IMG/VR virus record: IMGVR_UViG_3300029309_000066 | Span: 1 to 50,943 of that record | DNA: 50,943 nucleotides | Strand: one strand, 5' to 3' | Origin: a virus | Shown here: positions 29,918 to 37,833 of the stretch, one piece after another | How the letters are laid out: each line of letters opens with the position of its first letter | Numbering within the stretch: the first letter of the stretch is position 1 | Made by a program: the position numbers and the translations under genes | Notes under the pieces: model-generated | Databases searched by the model: none | What the model saw: only the letters and a program-made list of their open reading frames with translations | Told to the model about the DNA's origin: nothing

Positions 29918-31184
29918 ACCAATTTTATGTTCAGAAATCCTATCTGCATTAACACAACCAAAAAGAGCATTAGCCCTCTATCAAGGAGGGCGAATTGCAG
30001 ATTCAAAGATAAGACAAAAACAATTTGAATTTGTTGATGCAAAGAAATTTGTAATTTCAGACAACATGATAGAAAATGCTTGGGATATTTCACTTTCAAA
30101 GCCATCTGTAATATTAGAATTACTTGATTATGCCAGAGTTCCATTTGAAAATGTTTGGTTTGAATGGAATGAAAATCTAAGACAAGAGATAATGCAGAAT
30201 TATGCAAAAAAACATGGCAAAGAAATAGATGATACAAGACCTAGCAGATATCCACAGAGGGTTGGTTATCATATTAAAAAATTTAAAAATCGTTTAGATG
30301 AAGATTATTATTTATACGAAAACTGGTGGTTTACTGGTGAAAATGTAGTAAATCAAGAAAAATGGTCATCATCTGAATTACCAAATAAATATTTTACACC
30401 TACAATGTGTTTTACATTAGAAGATACAGACCCAAATTGGGAAGATGCCATTGCACGAATTCAGTTATTAGATGAAATGCCAGAACAAGGTAGACCCACA
30501 ACACCAATGGACATGATGATACAATCGTTCTGTGTAGGTACACAATTATTAGGTAGAAATTACTCTTATAAATATATACCTAGAAAATTTTTATTAACTC
30601 TTGAAGAAAAACAAAAATTAGGCAATCAAAAAGGTTATTTAAAATTTTTAGAAAAGGTAATTAAATACGAAGGTAATCACGAATTTAATTGTTTCAAACA
30701 AATTTGTTACAGATTGAGTTTGGCACAAAGTTCATCAATGCATTGGTCTATACCAGAATGGAAGTTCAAAGAGGGATATACTATGAAAGAAATACAAGAC
30801 CATGAATCTACTGCATTGGTTTCTATGGAGGGCGATACAAGATTTATGATTAGTTTATTATCTTTAATAAATCAAAATCTACATGAACAAGAGTTTGTAG
30901 AACCTAATTCTAAAATTGTTCATACTGTTCTTGGTAAAAGAGTTCCTAGAAATTCTTATTATGTATTAAATGTTATTGTGCCAAAATCTGGTATCAGAAA
31001 AATATATAAAACTACATTTACTGGCAAGGGTAATCCTAAAAGAGAGCATGAAAGACGAGGTCATATGAGGCACCTGCGAGATAAAGATGGTAATGTGTAT
31101 AAAAAGATATGGATTAAAGATATGGTCGTTGGTAACGCAGAACTAGGGAAAGTAACCAAAGATTACAATTTTAAATCTGAATAA
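29910..31184 (+). CDS. Large early protein of unknown function (424 aa)
   Basis: The biggest early gene. It is a soluble protein with many aromatics; the central part has LDEMPEQGRPTTPMDMMIQSF. The C-terminal 45 residues, with a RRGHMRHLRDKDGN motif, KIWIKDMVVGN and LGKVTKDY, resemble a short conserved ending (RGHxR ... G ... VxVxxxxVG) that I recall in phage proteins of unknown role. No nuclease, ATPase or methylase motif is visible. Start follows GGGAGG. A host-takeover or DNA-interacting function is open. Confidence 0.65.
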   Translation: MNRPILCSEILSALTQPKRALALYQGGRIADSKIRQKQFEFVDAKKFVISDNMIENAWDISLSKPSVILELLDYARVPFENVWFEWNENLRQEIMQNYAKKHGKEIDDTRPSRYPQRVGYHIKKFKNRLDEDYYLYENWWFTGENVVNQEKWSSSELPNKYFTPTMCFTLEDTDPNWEDAIARIQLLDEMPEQGRPTTPMDMMIQSFCVGTQLLGRNYSYKYIPRKFLLTLEEKQKLGNQKGYLKFLEKVIKYEGNHEFNCFKQICYRLSLAQSSSMHWSIPEWKFKEGYTMKEIQDHESTALVSMEGDTRFMISLLSLINQNLHEQEFVEPNSKIVHTVLGKRVPRNSYYVLNVIVPKSGIRKIYKTTFTGKGNPKREHERRGHMRHLRDKDGNVYKKIWIKDMVVGNAELGKVTKDYNFKSE

Positions 31185-31216
31185 TGTATAAATGTAAAAA
31201 AAATACCTTTTTAGTG

Positions 31217-31244
31217 TTGAATATTTACAAATATAAATTATATA
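31217..31244 (+). promoter_or_regulatory. Early-type promoter, copy 3
   Basis: TTGAAT, 16-nt spacer, TATATA, with a second possible -10 (TATAAT) a little downstream; leader ATCAATTTTATGGGAGAAAGATT before the ATG at 31277. It shows that the true start of the next gene is 31277, since the promoter lies inside the longer open frame. Confidence 0.55.
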
Positions 31245-31276
31245 TATACTATAATCAATTTTATGGGAGAAAGATT

Positions 31277-31633
31277 ATGAACAAAAAAATCTTAAAATAT
31301 ATTGAAGAATATAAAGGTTATTCTTTAACAGATTGGGAAAAAGAATATTATTCTAAACATTACCCAACAATAGAGAAGTTTGAAAAAGATATGATATATC
31401 AATCAATATCAGATATTTCAAAAGAATTACATGGTTCACGATATAGACTTGATATTGATGAATATTCAATAGAAGAATTGCAATCAATCTTAGATGAGTT
31501 CATTCAAGAAATAAAAAATGAAAATCAAAGAAGAGCAGATAAAGAGGCTGAGAATTTTGTTAAAAATAAATTATTGGCAAAAAGTATCGGTGTTTCTATT
31601 GAAGACTTACACAGATGGGAAGTGGCATGGTAG
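31277..31633 (+). CDS. Hypothetical protein (118 aa)
   Basis: The frame is open from 31184, but a promoter and GGGAG site place the start at ATG 31277. The product is acidic and helical with MNKKILKYIEEYKGYSLTDW, a Glu-rich middle and a C-terminal KSIGVSIEDLHRWEVAW. The last part has the feel of a DNA-binding or dimerisation helix pair, not conclusive. Followed by an 8-bp hairpin. Confidence 0.65.
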   Translation: MNKKILKYIEEYKGYSLTDWEKEYYSKHYPTIEKFEKDMIYQSISDISKELHGSRYRLDIDEYSIEELQSILDEFIQEIKNENQRRADKEAENFVKNKLLAKSIGVSIEDLHRWEVAW

Positions 31634-31655
31634 CCACCTCCCCCTATAACCCAAC

Positions 31656-31679
31656 GGAGGAATGTAAGGTTATTCCTCC
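31656..31679 (+). terminator. Hairpin between the 118-aa and DUF932 genes
   Basis: Perfect 8-bp arms GGAGGAAT ... ATTCCTCC with an 8-nt loop, 22 nt after the stop codon, followed by TTGTATC. The T tract is poor, so it may be an attenuator or mRNA stabiliser rather than a full terminator; no promoter was recognised between it and the DUF932 gene. One arm is itself a Shine-Dalgarno-like GGAGG. Confidence 0.55.
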
Positions 31680-31709
31680 TTGTATCATAAAATAAAAAAG
31701 GAGACAATT

Positions 31710-32612
31710 ATGTTAGATACTAAATTTTTTAAAGACGAGATGGCAAAGGTAGATTTTCCAATATCTATTTTGCCAATAAATGATATTCCATTAGAGATGG
31801 GACAGAAATTGGTAAGAACCGATACATCTGAACCTTTGGGTATTGTTAAATCAAAATATAAGCCAATTCTACATAAAGATTGTTTTGGTGGTGCAATCGA
31901 GCAAATGAAGATTGCAGGAGTATCTTTTAAAGATGCTGAAATGAATATTCAATCTTATGAAAATGGTGCAATGGCAAAGATGGAGTTATTATTACCAGAC
32001 CATAATACTACTATTGGTAAACATAATTTATCTTTAAAATATGTTGCCAGAAATTCATATAATGGTAGATGGAAATTTCAAGCTTTCTTTGGTTGGTTAA
32101 ATCATGTTTGTTTTAATACATTGGTTACTGGTCAAAAATTGGCATATACATCAAATAGACATACTAAATCTTTTGATATTGAGTCATCTAATAAAAAGAT
32201 TACAAATGCTATTAAGGCAGTTACAGATGAAACTGAAAGATTTAAAAATTGGTGGGATATACCAGTAGAAGATGAACAGGTAAAAAACCTGTTTCAATCT
32301 ACTATTGCCAAGCAAAAACTATCTAAAGGTTCTAAAATGGCAGGTATTAATGAAACCAATAAAAAGCAATTATCTATTTTAATGGGATTATACGACCAAG
32401 AGGTAGCACAATTACATGGTCAAGGTGATTATGGTAGGGCTGATGCTAAAGGCTCTCTATGGTGTGCATATCAATCTGCAACTGCATGGTCTACACATCT
32501 TGCAGATATACAAAGAGACGATACAAAAAAATATCTTGTAGAAATAGATAGACAAACTTTGGTTTCAGATATGGTCAATTCTGATAATTGGAAAGAATTA
32601 GAAGATGCTTAG
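31710..32612 (+). CDS. DUF932 phage/plasmid-like protein
   Basis: 300 aa from ATG 31710 (AAGGAG before; the earlier start is unlikely). Typical DUF932 features: KLVRTDTSEPLGIVKSKYKP, GAIEQM, MAKMELLLPDH, SLKYVARNSYNGRWKFQAFFGW, VCFNTLVTG and the HTKSFDIE/GSLWCAYQSATAW ends. The family is common on plasmids and phages, often near recombination genes; its biochemical role is unknown to me. Confidence 0.85.
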   Translation: MLDTKFFKDEMAKVDFPISILPINDIPLEMGQKLVRTDTSEPLGIVKSKYKPILHKDCFGGAIEQMKIAGVSFKDAEMNIQSYENGAMAKMELLLPDHNTTIGKHNLSLKYVARNSYNGRWKFQAFFGWLNHVCFNTLVTGQKLAYTSNRHTKSFDIESSNKKITNAIKAVTDETERFKNWWDIPVEDEQVKNLFQSTIAKQKLSKGSKMAGINETNKKQLSILMGLYDQEVAQLHGQGDYGRADAKGSLWCAYQSATAWSTHLADIQRDDTKKYLVEIDRQTLVSDMVNSDNWKELEDA

Positions 32613-32622
32613 GGAGGGAAAA

Positions 32623-32925
32623 ATGAAACTATTATATCTTTTAATTATATTGGGGTTAACTGCTTGTAGCAGTTCCCCAAAAAATAAAGTTGCAGAGGTA
32701 AAACTTGGCACGGTAATACCAAAAAATATGTCCTCAGATGGTGTAGCAAAATTGATGCATGATAGGCAAATATTTCAGATGACAAGACAAGAAGTTATTA
32801 CTGCCATTCAAGATTGCCATTCTGCTGATTTAAGGGCTGTATTATATCATGGTAGGGTACAAGTAACTGGTCGTTATATACCTATTGTGGTTCAAGTACA
32901 ATGTGCAGTTAAGATAACGAGATAA
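32623..32925 (+). CDS. Early small lipoprotein
   Basis: 100 aa from ATG 32623 behind GGGAGGG. Signal peptide and lipobox: MKLLYLLIILGLTAC, lipidated cysteine C15, followed by a Ser-rich linker. The mature part is about 85 residues with two more cysteines that could pair. It is in the early operon, not near the lysis genes, so an Rz1 spanin is unlikely; a superinfection-exclusion or membrane-modifying lipoprotein is a better guess. Confidence 0.75.
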   Translation: MKLLYLLIILGLTACSSSPKNKVAEVKLGTVIPKNMSSDGVAKLMHDRQIFQMTRQEVITAIQDCHSADLRAVLYHGRVQVTGRYIPIVVQVQCAVKITR

Positions 32926-32928
32926 AGG

Positions 32929-32980
32929 GGTTGGGGAGTATTATGAATCTTCGGCGAAATTTTTGGAGTACTCCCCAACC
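32929..32980 (+). promoter_or_regulatory. Long perfect hairpin after the lipoprotein gene
   Basis: Perfect 12-bp arms GGTTGGGGAGTA ... TACTCCCCAACC separated by 28 nt. The loop contains the small palindrome TTCGGCGAA, and the 3' arm overlaps a second palindrome GGAGTACTCC. It starts four bases after the lipoprotein stop and is not followed by a T tract. Terminator, RNA stabiliser or structured RNA are all possible. Confidence 0.65.
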
Positions 32981-33044
32981 AGATGCAACTTTATTATACA
33001 TTAATTGGTTGATATTACTACTAATTTATATAAAATGTTACTAA
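32943..33044 (+). CDS. Possible 33-aa single-span membrane peptide
   Basis: ATG at 32943 with GGGGAG just upstream; a basic N-terminus (MNLRRNFW) and a hydrophobic helix (LLYINWLILLLIYIKCY). It overlaps the hairpin and promoter copy 4, so it may be fortuitous. Listed because the ribosome site and positive-inside arrangement are good. Confidence 0.3.
   Translation: MNLRRNFWSTPQPDATLLYINWLILLLIYIKCY
33009..33036 (+). promoter_or_regulatory. Early-type promoter, copy 4
   Basis: TTGATA, 16-nt spacer, TAAAAT; leader ACTTTTATGGGAGAAAGATT before the ATG at 33064. The last 17 nt of this leader are identical to those of copy 3. Confidence 0.6.
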
Positions 33045-33063
33045 CTTTTATGGGAGAAAGATT

Positions 33064-33234
33064 ATGAAGAACGAAAATTTAATAGATACAAATAAATATA
33101 TTAAACTAAAATATCCAGATGGCGATGTAGAATTTTGGACATGTGACAGTCCGATTTCAGAATTAAAAAGACTTCAGAAATTACACAATAACAAAATTGA
33201 AATAGAATATATTGAGGTAAGGGTAACAAAATGA
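33064..33234 (+). CDS. 56-aa hypothetical protein
   Basis: Starts behind GGGAGAAAG with ideal spacing; the stop overlaps the next start (ATGA). Beta-rich, acidic and lysine-rich (YIKLKYPDGDVEFWTC; IEIEYIEVRVTK). Missed by a 60-aa cut-off. Function unknown. Confidence 0.65.
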   Translation: MKNENLIDTNKYIKLKYPDGDVEFWTCDSPISELKRLQKLHNNKIEIEYIEVRVTK

Positions 33235-33458
33235 ATATTTATGAACACGATAAAGAAACCTTACAATACATTGACCATTACTCAGTAACTGAATTGGTTG
33301 ATAGAGGTCAATATGAAAAGACTAAATTTTTTAATATTAAAGATGCAATCAAATTTAGAGATGCTGTATTAAATAAAAATAAATTGGCACGCATTGCAAT
33401 ATATGCAGTTTGCACACCACCTGCCAGACCAGTTGTAAACTTGATAATGGAGGTTTAA
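33231..33458 (+). CDS. 75-aa hypothetical protein
   Basis: Coupled by ATGA overlap to the 56-aa gene. Looks like a small alpha/beta protein (NIYEHDKETLQYIDHYSV; IKDAIKFRDAVLNKNKLARIAIYAVCTPP). No motif recognised. Confidence 0.6.
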   Translation: MNIYEHDKETLQYIDHYSVTELVDRGQYEKTKFFNIKDAIKFRDAVLNKNKLARIAIYAVCTPPARPVVNLIMEV

Positions 33459-33623
33459 ATGGATAATAGGTATTATGTAAAGATACGTTTATACGAAGAT
33501 TTACCAGATATGCCACATAGTGGTAAATATTTAGAATTTATGATAGAGGCAAAATCTGAGCAAGATGTTCGTATGATGGTTTCAGATAGACATAAAATAA
33601 CATTAATCACATTAGTTGATTAA
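33459..33623 (+). CDS. 54-aa hypothetical protein
   Basis: Starts directly after the previous stop with GGAGG nearby. Product MDNRYYVKIRLYEDLPD ... KYLEFMIEAKSEQDVRMMV ... ITLITLVD has a ferredoxin-like beta-alpha-beta pattern. Last gene of the early plus-strand region. Confidence 0.6.
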   Translation: MDNRYYVKIRLYEDLPDMPHSGKYLEFMIEAKSEQDVRMMVSDRHKITLITLVD

Positions 33624-33821
33624 TAGAAAAGGTTTGGCATAGAATATATTATCTGTTAGAAATATTATAAGATGTAATTTTAACCATACCTATATTAATG
33701 ATTTAAATTATATCTTGTAAAGATGGAATTGGGCTTCGCAAGAAAAGTAGCCTCTTGGCTCTCTTTCTCCCACCCCCACCTTAAATTGGTATGTGAAGGG
33801 CGAGGATAAGCATACCACCGA
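33624..33821. other. Convergent intergenic region
   Basis: 198 nt between the end of the early plus-strand genes and the end of the late minus-strand block. It contains a terminator-like hairpin (listed separately) and the inverted repeat GGTATG ... CATACC around 33790-33818. No gene was seen. Confidence 0.5.
33741..33768. terminator. Probable bidirectional terminator
   Basis: AGCC-TCTT-GGCT core stem flanked by A-rich and T-rich arms. Read on the plus strand it is followed by CTCTTTCTC, on the minus strand by ACTTTTCTT. The short stem means modest strength, but the location between convergent units fits. Confidence 0.5.
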
Positions 33822-34304
33822 TTAATTTTTATTTGTCTTCCATAGAAAAAATATAAGAACAAAAAAACCAATTATTGTAATTGTTAAACCTATTATGGCA
33901 ATAACATTAATTATCTTATCTCTTTGTTCTTGTTTTTTATGAACAAATTCTGCTCGTTCTTTTCGTATCTTACCTTCTAAGGCTAACAATTCGTTCCAAC
34001 CAGATGGACCATACGACATCATAATTATATTTTTTAAATCTTGCCTATGTTTTTGCATTTTTTTCTTGGCAATCAAACTATCAACTGCAACTTTTTCTAT
34101 ATTCTCACTATTAAACATAGATTGCCAAAATGTAGGGTTCTTGGCTCGTTTCTCTAAATGTTCAATATCACTACTATTTTGCATAAAAGTAGAAACTTGA
34201 TTTGTCATTTCAGATATATCTTTGCCTAATGCAATACCTTGTTTAAGATAATCAACACATTTGGTAGCACCTGCCAATAATATGCCAATAGTTGCAGGTT
34301 CCAT
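33822..34304 (-). CDS. Membrane-anchored helical protein (160 aa)
   Basis: The N-terminus has a short hydrophobic helix (TIGILLAGATKCVDYL), the centre is a long charged coil (KRAKNPTFWQSMF; RKERAEFVHKKQEQRD) and the C-terminus is a strong transmembrane helix (VIAIIGLTITIIGFFVLIFF) ending in basic residues. Last gene of the late block. The arrangement could suit an inner-membrane spanin-like or ejection-channel protein; no family assigned. Confidence 0.6.
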   Translation of the reverse strand: MEPATIGILLAGATKCVDYLKQGIALGKDISEMTNQVSTFMQNSSDIEHLEKRAKNPTFWQSMFNSENIEKVAVDSLIAKKKMQKHRQDLKNIIMMSYGPSGWNELLALEGKIRKERAEFVHKKQEQRDKIINVIAIIGLTITIIGFFVLIFFLWKTNKN

Positions 34305-34307
34305 TTT

Positions 34308-34502
34308 CTACCTCACCAATAATCCCACCAATAAAACTATAGTCGTCCCTGCTGTTCCTATCATTATGTGTTCAATACGTTTTATTCGTAATATAGTTTC
34401 TTTCCAACGTTCTGCACATACAGCCTCGTGTGTATCTATTTGTGATTTTACTTTTTCTATTGATGGTCTAGGCATATATTCTAAAATTACTCCCCACATC
34501 AT
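34308..34502 (-). CDS. Small tail-anchored membrane protein (64 aa)
   Basis: A charged helix (VKSQIDTHEAVCAERWKETILRIKRIEH) followed by a C-terminal transmembrane helix (MIGTAGTTIVLLVGLLVR). This plan resembles XhlA-type holin helper proteins of phages. It lies next to another membrane protein far from the lysozyme. Holin-accessory or spanin-like role inferred. Confidence 0.6.
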   Translation of the reverse strand: MMWGVILEYMPRPSIEKVKSQIDTHEAVCAERWKETILRIKRIEHIMIGTAGTTIVLLVGLLVR

Positions 34503-36472
34503 GTCATATCAAGTGAATCTAATATTTTTCTACGTGCAGACATTGGAACATCTTGTAAAAATTCTGATGCTTGTGCTGACCCTGTAATATTAATATCTTC
34601 ATCTGCAAGAGGTGCAGTACCTGTTACTGTACCACCAATTATACTATCTATAACCCTTTCAACTTTATTAGTTAACATATCCCTTGCACTTTTATCTCTT
34701 AAAGAATTTTTTAGTAACTCTACATCTTCTTGTAATATTAATTTTGCCACTTGTGCAAGTTGACTATCTGAAAGTTGTGCTGATTTACCCGGCAATATTT
34801 TTCTAATTAACCTCATACCACCACCAACAGTACCTTGTAAAAGGTCCATTACATCTCCTGCATCAGATAAAGTAAATGATGTACCAATTCTTTTTGCCTT
34901 TTCTAAGGTTGGTGCTGTAATTGTTGTATTTAGTATTTTACCTTTTGCCATAAGGGCGCCTGCTGCAACATCAGCTTTATTTAAAATTTCTTCTAAAGAT
35001 TCTTGTGGGTAAAGTTTACTTAAAATAATTCGTTCTCGTGATGGTGGTTCTGTTTTTACTAATTGATTAATAAAATTGGCTTTTCTATTTCCAGATGCAA
35101 GTTTTCTAATATTTGATAATGCACCAAGTTTTAAGCCTTCTATCGCATTTGTATTACCTGTACTTAAAATATTATCAATAATAATTTCTGCATCATCAGC
35201 ACTCTTATTAAAGATGGTTTCACCTATTTTAAAATTATCATTACCTTTTTTTAAATTAGACCAATTTAATCTTGTTTGTTTAAGGTCTGGCGATATATCA
35301 TCAATAATTTTTCTCAAGGCATTTTCTTGTAATCTTACTTCTTTACCAAGTGTTCCGTCGCCATCTTTAAACAATCTTGCTTGTCTATCAAATAAAATAC
35401 CACGAATTTTCTCTGCCATCTCTAAACTAACATCACCTGTTAACGTTAAAACACCTTTATCATCTATCTTAAATAAATTTCCATCACCACCTGTAGCACG
35501 ATGTAGCTCATTCATTTTTGACCTTAAGCTTCTATTTATATTGGCAATCTGTAAAATAGCTAAATTTAAATTGTTTGATTTAAAATTTTTAAATTTATCG
35601 TAAATTTCATTATATGCTTTACTTTCTGCACTAGCAAAAGCACTTTGATTTGCTTGAAATAATTTTTTTACATTACCTTCTGCACTACCAGATAAATCTT
35701 TTTGTATGCCACTAAATACCTCAGCAGGTTTTTTTATGGCACGTTCTTCTAATTTTTTAGCAATTTCTCCAGCACCTCTGGTACCTTTAGAATATAACGC
35801 TTTAATATTTGCAGCCAATTCTGGACTGATTTCTGGAATTATTTTACCTTGGGCAACACCAGCAATTATGTCATCTATACTTACAGCAGATTCTTCTGCT
35901 ATTCTTTGCAACTCTTTTTCAGCTTTGTTACCTACTTGTCCTTTAATTTTTCTTAATATTGGTTGAGCAATGGCCTTACCTGCTCCTGCTATTGCCTGCA
36001 TTGTTTTTGCAGCCAATGGACCTGCAACAGCACCTGTTAATGTCTCACCAACCAGTTCTGCAGGTTTATCCATAACTCGTTCTGTTATTGTTGAACCCTC
36101 TTTACCACCTAATCCATATACAAAACTACTACCTGCACCAACTGTTGCCATTCTACCTAAAGTTACAGGTGCCATAGTGCCACCAGAAAAAATACTTAAT
36201 GTTAAACCGGGTACGAATGCACCACCAATCTCTAATGCCATAGATGTTTTAGGAAACTGTCTTTGTATTCTTTCAACTTCTGCTCTTTCTTCTGCAATGG
36301 CTTCATCTATGGTTAAATCTGGGTCAAGATAACCACGAAGTGTACCTATTGCTTCGTCACCAAATCTAAAACCTAAACCTTGACCAAAAAACATACGAGC
36401 AACATCTTTATAGTTAATAGATGGCTCTTTTATGCCATATTTTTTTCTTAATCTTGTTGCTGTTTCACTCAT
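34499..36472 (-). CDS. Internal virion/DNA-ejection protein, large (657 aa)
   Basis: The N-terminus (FFGQGLGFRFGDEAIGTLRGYL, QFPKTSMALEIGGAFVPG) is a block seen in long ejection or internal virion proteins of podoviruses. Residues 75-180 are Gly/Ala-rich and hydrophobic, suited to membrane insertion; the rest is helical with charged coil segments. It is the third of three consecutive large proteins after the 320-aa and 453-aa genes, as in P22-type ejectosomes (gp7/gp20/gp16). Likely injected with DNA to form the trans-envelope conduit. Confidence 0.68.
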   Translation of the reverse strand: MSETATRLRKKYGIKEPSINYKDVARMFFGQGLGFRFGDEAIGTLRGYLDPDLTIDEAIAEERAEVERIQRQFPKTSMALEIGGAFVPGLTLSIFSGGTMAPVTLGRMATVGAGSSFVYGLGGKEGSTITERVMDKPAELVGETLTGAVAGPLAAKTMQAIAGAGKAIAQPILRKIKGQVGNKAEKELQRIAEESAVSIDDIIAGVAQGKIIPEISPELAANIKALYSKGTRGAGEIAKKLEERAIKKPAEVFSGIQKDLSGSAEGNVKKLFQANQSAFASAESKAYNEIYDKFKNFKSNNLNLAILQIANINRSLRSKMNELHRATGGDGNLFKIDDKGVLTLTGDVSLEMAEKIRGILFDRQARLFKDGDGTLGKEVRLQENALRKIIDDISPDLKQTRLNWSNLKKGNDNFKIGETIFNKSADDAEIIIDNILSTGNTNAIEGLKLGALSNIRKLASGNRKANFINQLVKTEPPSRERIILSKLYPQESLEEILNKADVAAGALMAKGKILNTTITAPTLEKAKRIGTSFTLSDAGDVMDLLQGTVGGGMRLIRKILPGKSAQLSDSQLAQVAKLILQEDVELLKNSLRDKSARDMLTNKVERVIDSIIGGTVTGTAPLADEDINITGSAQASEFLQDVPMSARRKILDSLDMT

Positions 36473-37833
36473 TAATTATCCCTGCTATCTAATTCTTTTT
36501 CAATAAGTTCTAGTTGTGCATCGTCTATTTTAAATACTTCTGCATTTTGTATTAATTGTAGTAAAAATGTTTTTGTCGTTCTTTTTAATACCTGTGGGTT
36601 AATAATTATTTTTGCATCACCTAAACCTGTACCCTCATTTTTATCTACGTCAGTAATATCAACTTGTTGCGCCATTATATCGTCAAAATTTTCTTTTACA
36701 GTAAATCCGGGTGCAATAAATTCAAAAGCTGATTGTTTCTTTTCATCTGATGCACCTGCACCTGCAAGTTTATCAGCACTACTTTTAAATCCATCTATAA
36801 CTTTATTAAATCTTTTTGTTTTATCAGCATAAATTTTTATCGTTGCATTATATATTTGTTTTCTTATGCCTTTTGATAATTTACCAGTTCCCAGTAAGGC
36901 ATTTATAATTTGTGCTTTTAAAGATGCAGTAATAGAACCTGCACTTGCAACTGATTGCACCTCTGATTCTCTTGCCACAGATGTTGGGTCAAGTATCTTT
37001 GCAAAACCAACTGCTAAACCATAATCACTAATCGCATCTTCGTTATCATAAAATCCCTTAATATTCTCATAGGCTCTTTGCACCTCTTTATGTGCTTTTA
37101 ATGCAGGTGCTAGTTTATTTTGTTGATTTTCTATTGCACCAAAAACCTCTTTATCAAATCCAGCAATTTGTGGTGGATATGCCTTAATTATAAAACCTTT
37201 TTTATTTGCATATTTAGCATCTTCTTCATTTAATAGAACATTACCATTTGCAGAAATTTGTAAATTTGTAAACAATGGGTCTGCCCTCATTAGGTCAGTA
37301 TCTACAACACCATATGGTTGTAATTTTTCACTATCTTTTTTTTCTGAAGCAAGTGATAATTTAGACTTTATATCATCTGGTAAACGTGAAAATTCACCTT
37401 GTGTTATTAATGTAGATTTACCTGCTGGTACATTCTGACCTCTAATTAAAACATCTTCTTTTGCTGTAACAGAAAAAGGTTTGGTTGTATCGCCCTGTGC
37501 TTTTAACAAGCTTAAACCAGTGCTTAATTTTGTTAAATCTTCTACACGTTGTACTTTTTTTCTATCTAAATAATCTTTTGCACCTGCTCCAATACCAGTA
37601 GATATTGCACCAAGACCTGTAGCACCGGGTTTACTTGCCTCTGCTATTGTTCTTAAAGAACCTTGTAAAAGTGCTAGGTTTTTCAATGTATTGTCTGAAA
37701 CTGTACTTGGTTGTAAGGCTCTTCGTACTAAAGGTCCCAAGGCACCTCTGGTTATATCGCCAATATTTGTACCAGATGCACCAAGAGTTGTATTTAAGAA
37801 ATTTTGTGTCGTTGTAAAATCTGTTTCTGCCAT
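36472..37833 (-). CDS. Internal virion/DNA-ejection protein (453 aa)
   Basis: The segment VGFAKILDPTSVARESEV followed by a hydrophobic stretch and LSKGIRKQIYNATIKIYADK is a hallmark of podovirus internal proteins encoded after the connector genes. The N-terminus is Gly/Ala-rich (GATGLGAISTGIGAGA). It overlaps both flanking ejection-type genes by a single base. Probable component of the ejection complex. Confidence 0.7.
   Translation of the reverse strand: MAETDFTTTQNFLNTTLGASGTNIGDITRGALGPLVRRALQPSTVSDNTLKNLALLQGSLRTIAEASKPGATGLGAISTGIGAGAKDYLDRKKVQRVEDLTKLSTGLSLLKAQGDTTKPFSVTAKEDVLIRGQNVPAGKSTLITQGEFSRLPDDIKSKLSLASEKKDSEKLQPYGVVDTDLMRADPLFTNLQISANGNVLLNEEDAKYANKKGFIIKAYPPQIAGFDKEVFGAIENQQNKLAPALKAHKEVQRAYENIKGFYDNEDAISDYGLAVGFAKILDPTSVARESEVQSVASAGSITASLKAQIINALLGTGKLSKGIRKQIYNATIKIYADKTKRFNKVIDGFKSSADKLAGAGASDEKKQSAFEFIAPGFTVKENFDDIMAQQVDITDVDKNEGTGLGDAKIIINPQVLKRTTKTFLLQLIQNAEVFKIDDAQLELIEKELDSRDN

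Noticed and set aside
33050-33066. GGGAGA after an A/T stretch, resembling the start of T7 RNA polymerase transcripts
   Set aside because: No single-subunit RNA polymerase gene is seen, the upstream T7-type promoter core is absent, and GGGAG is correctly spaced to be a ribosome site. Host-type -35/-10 boxes with a constant 16-nt spacer explain the sites better.
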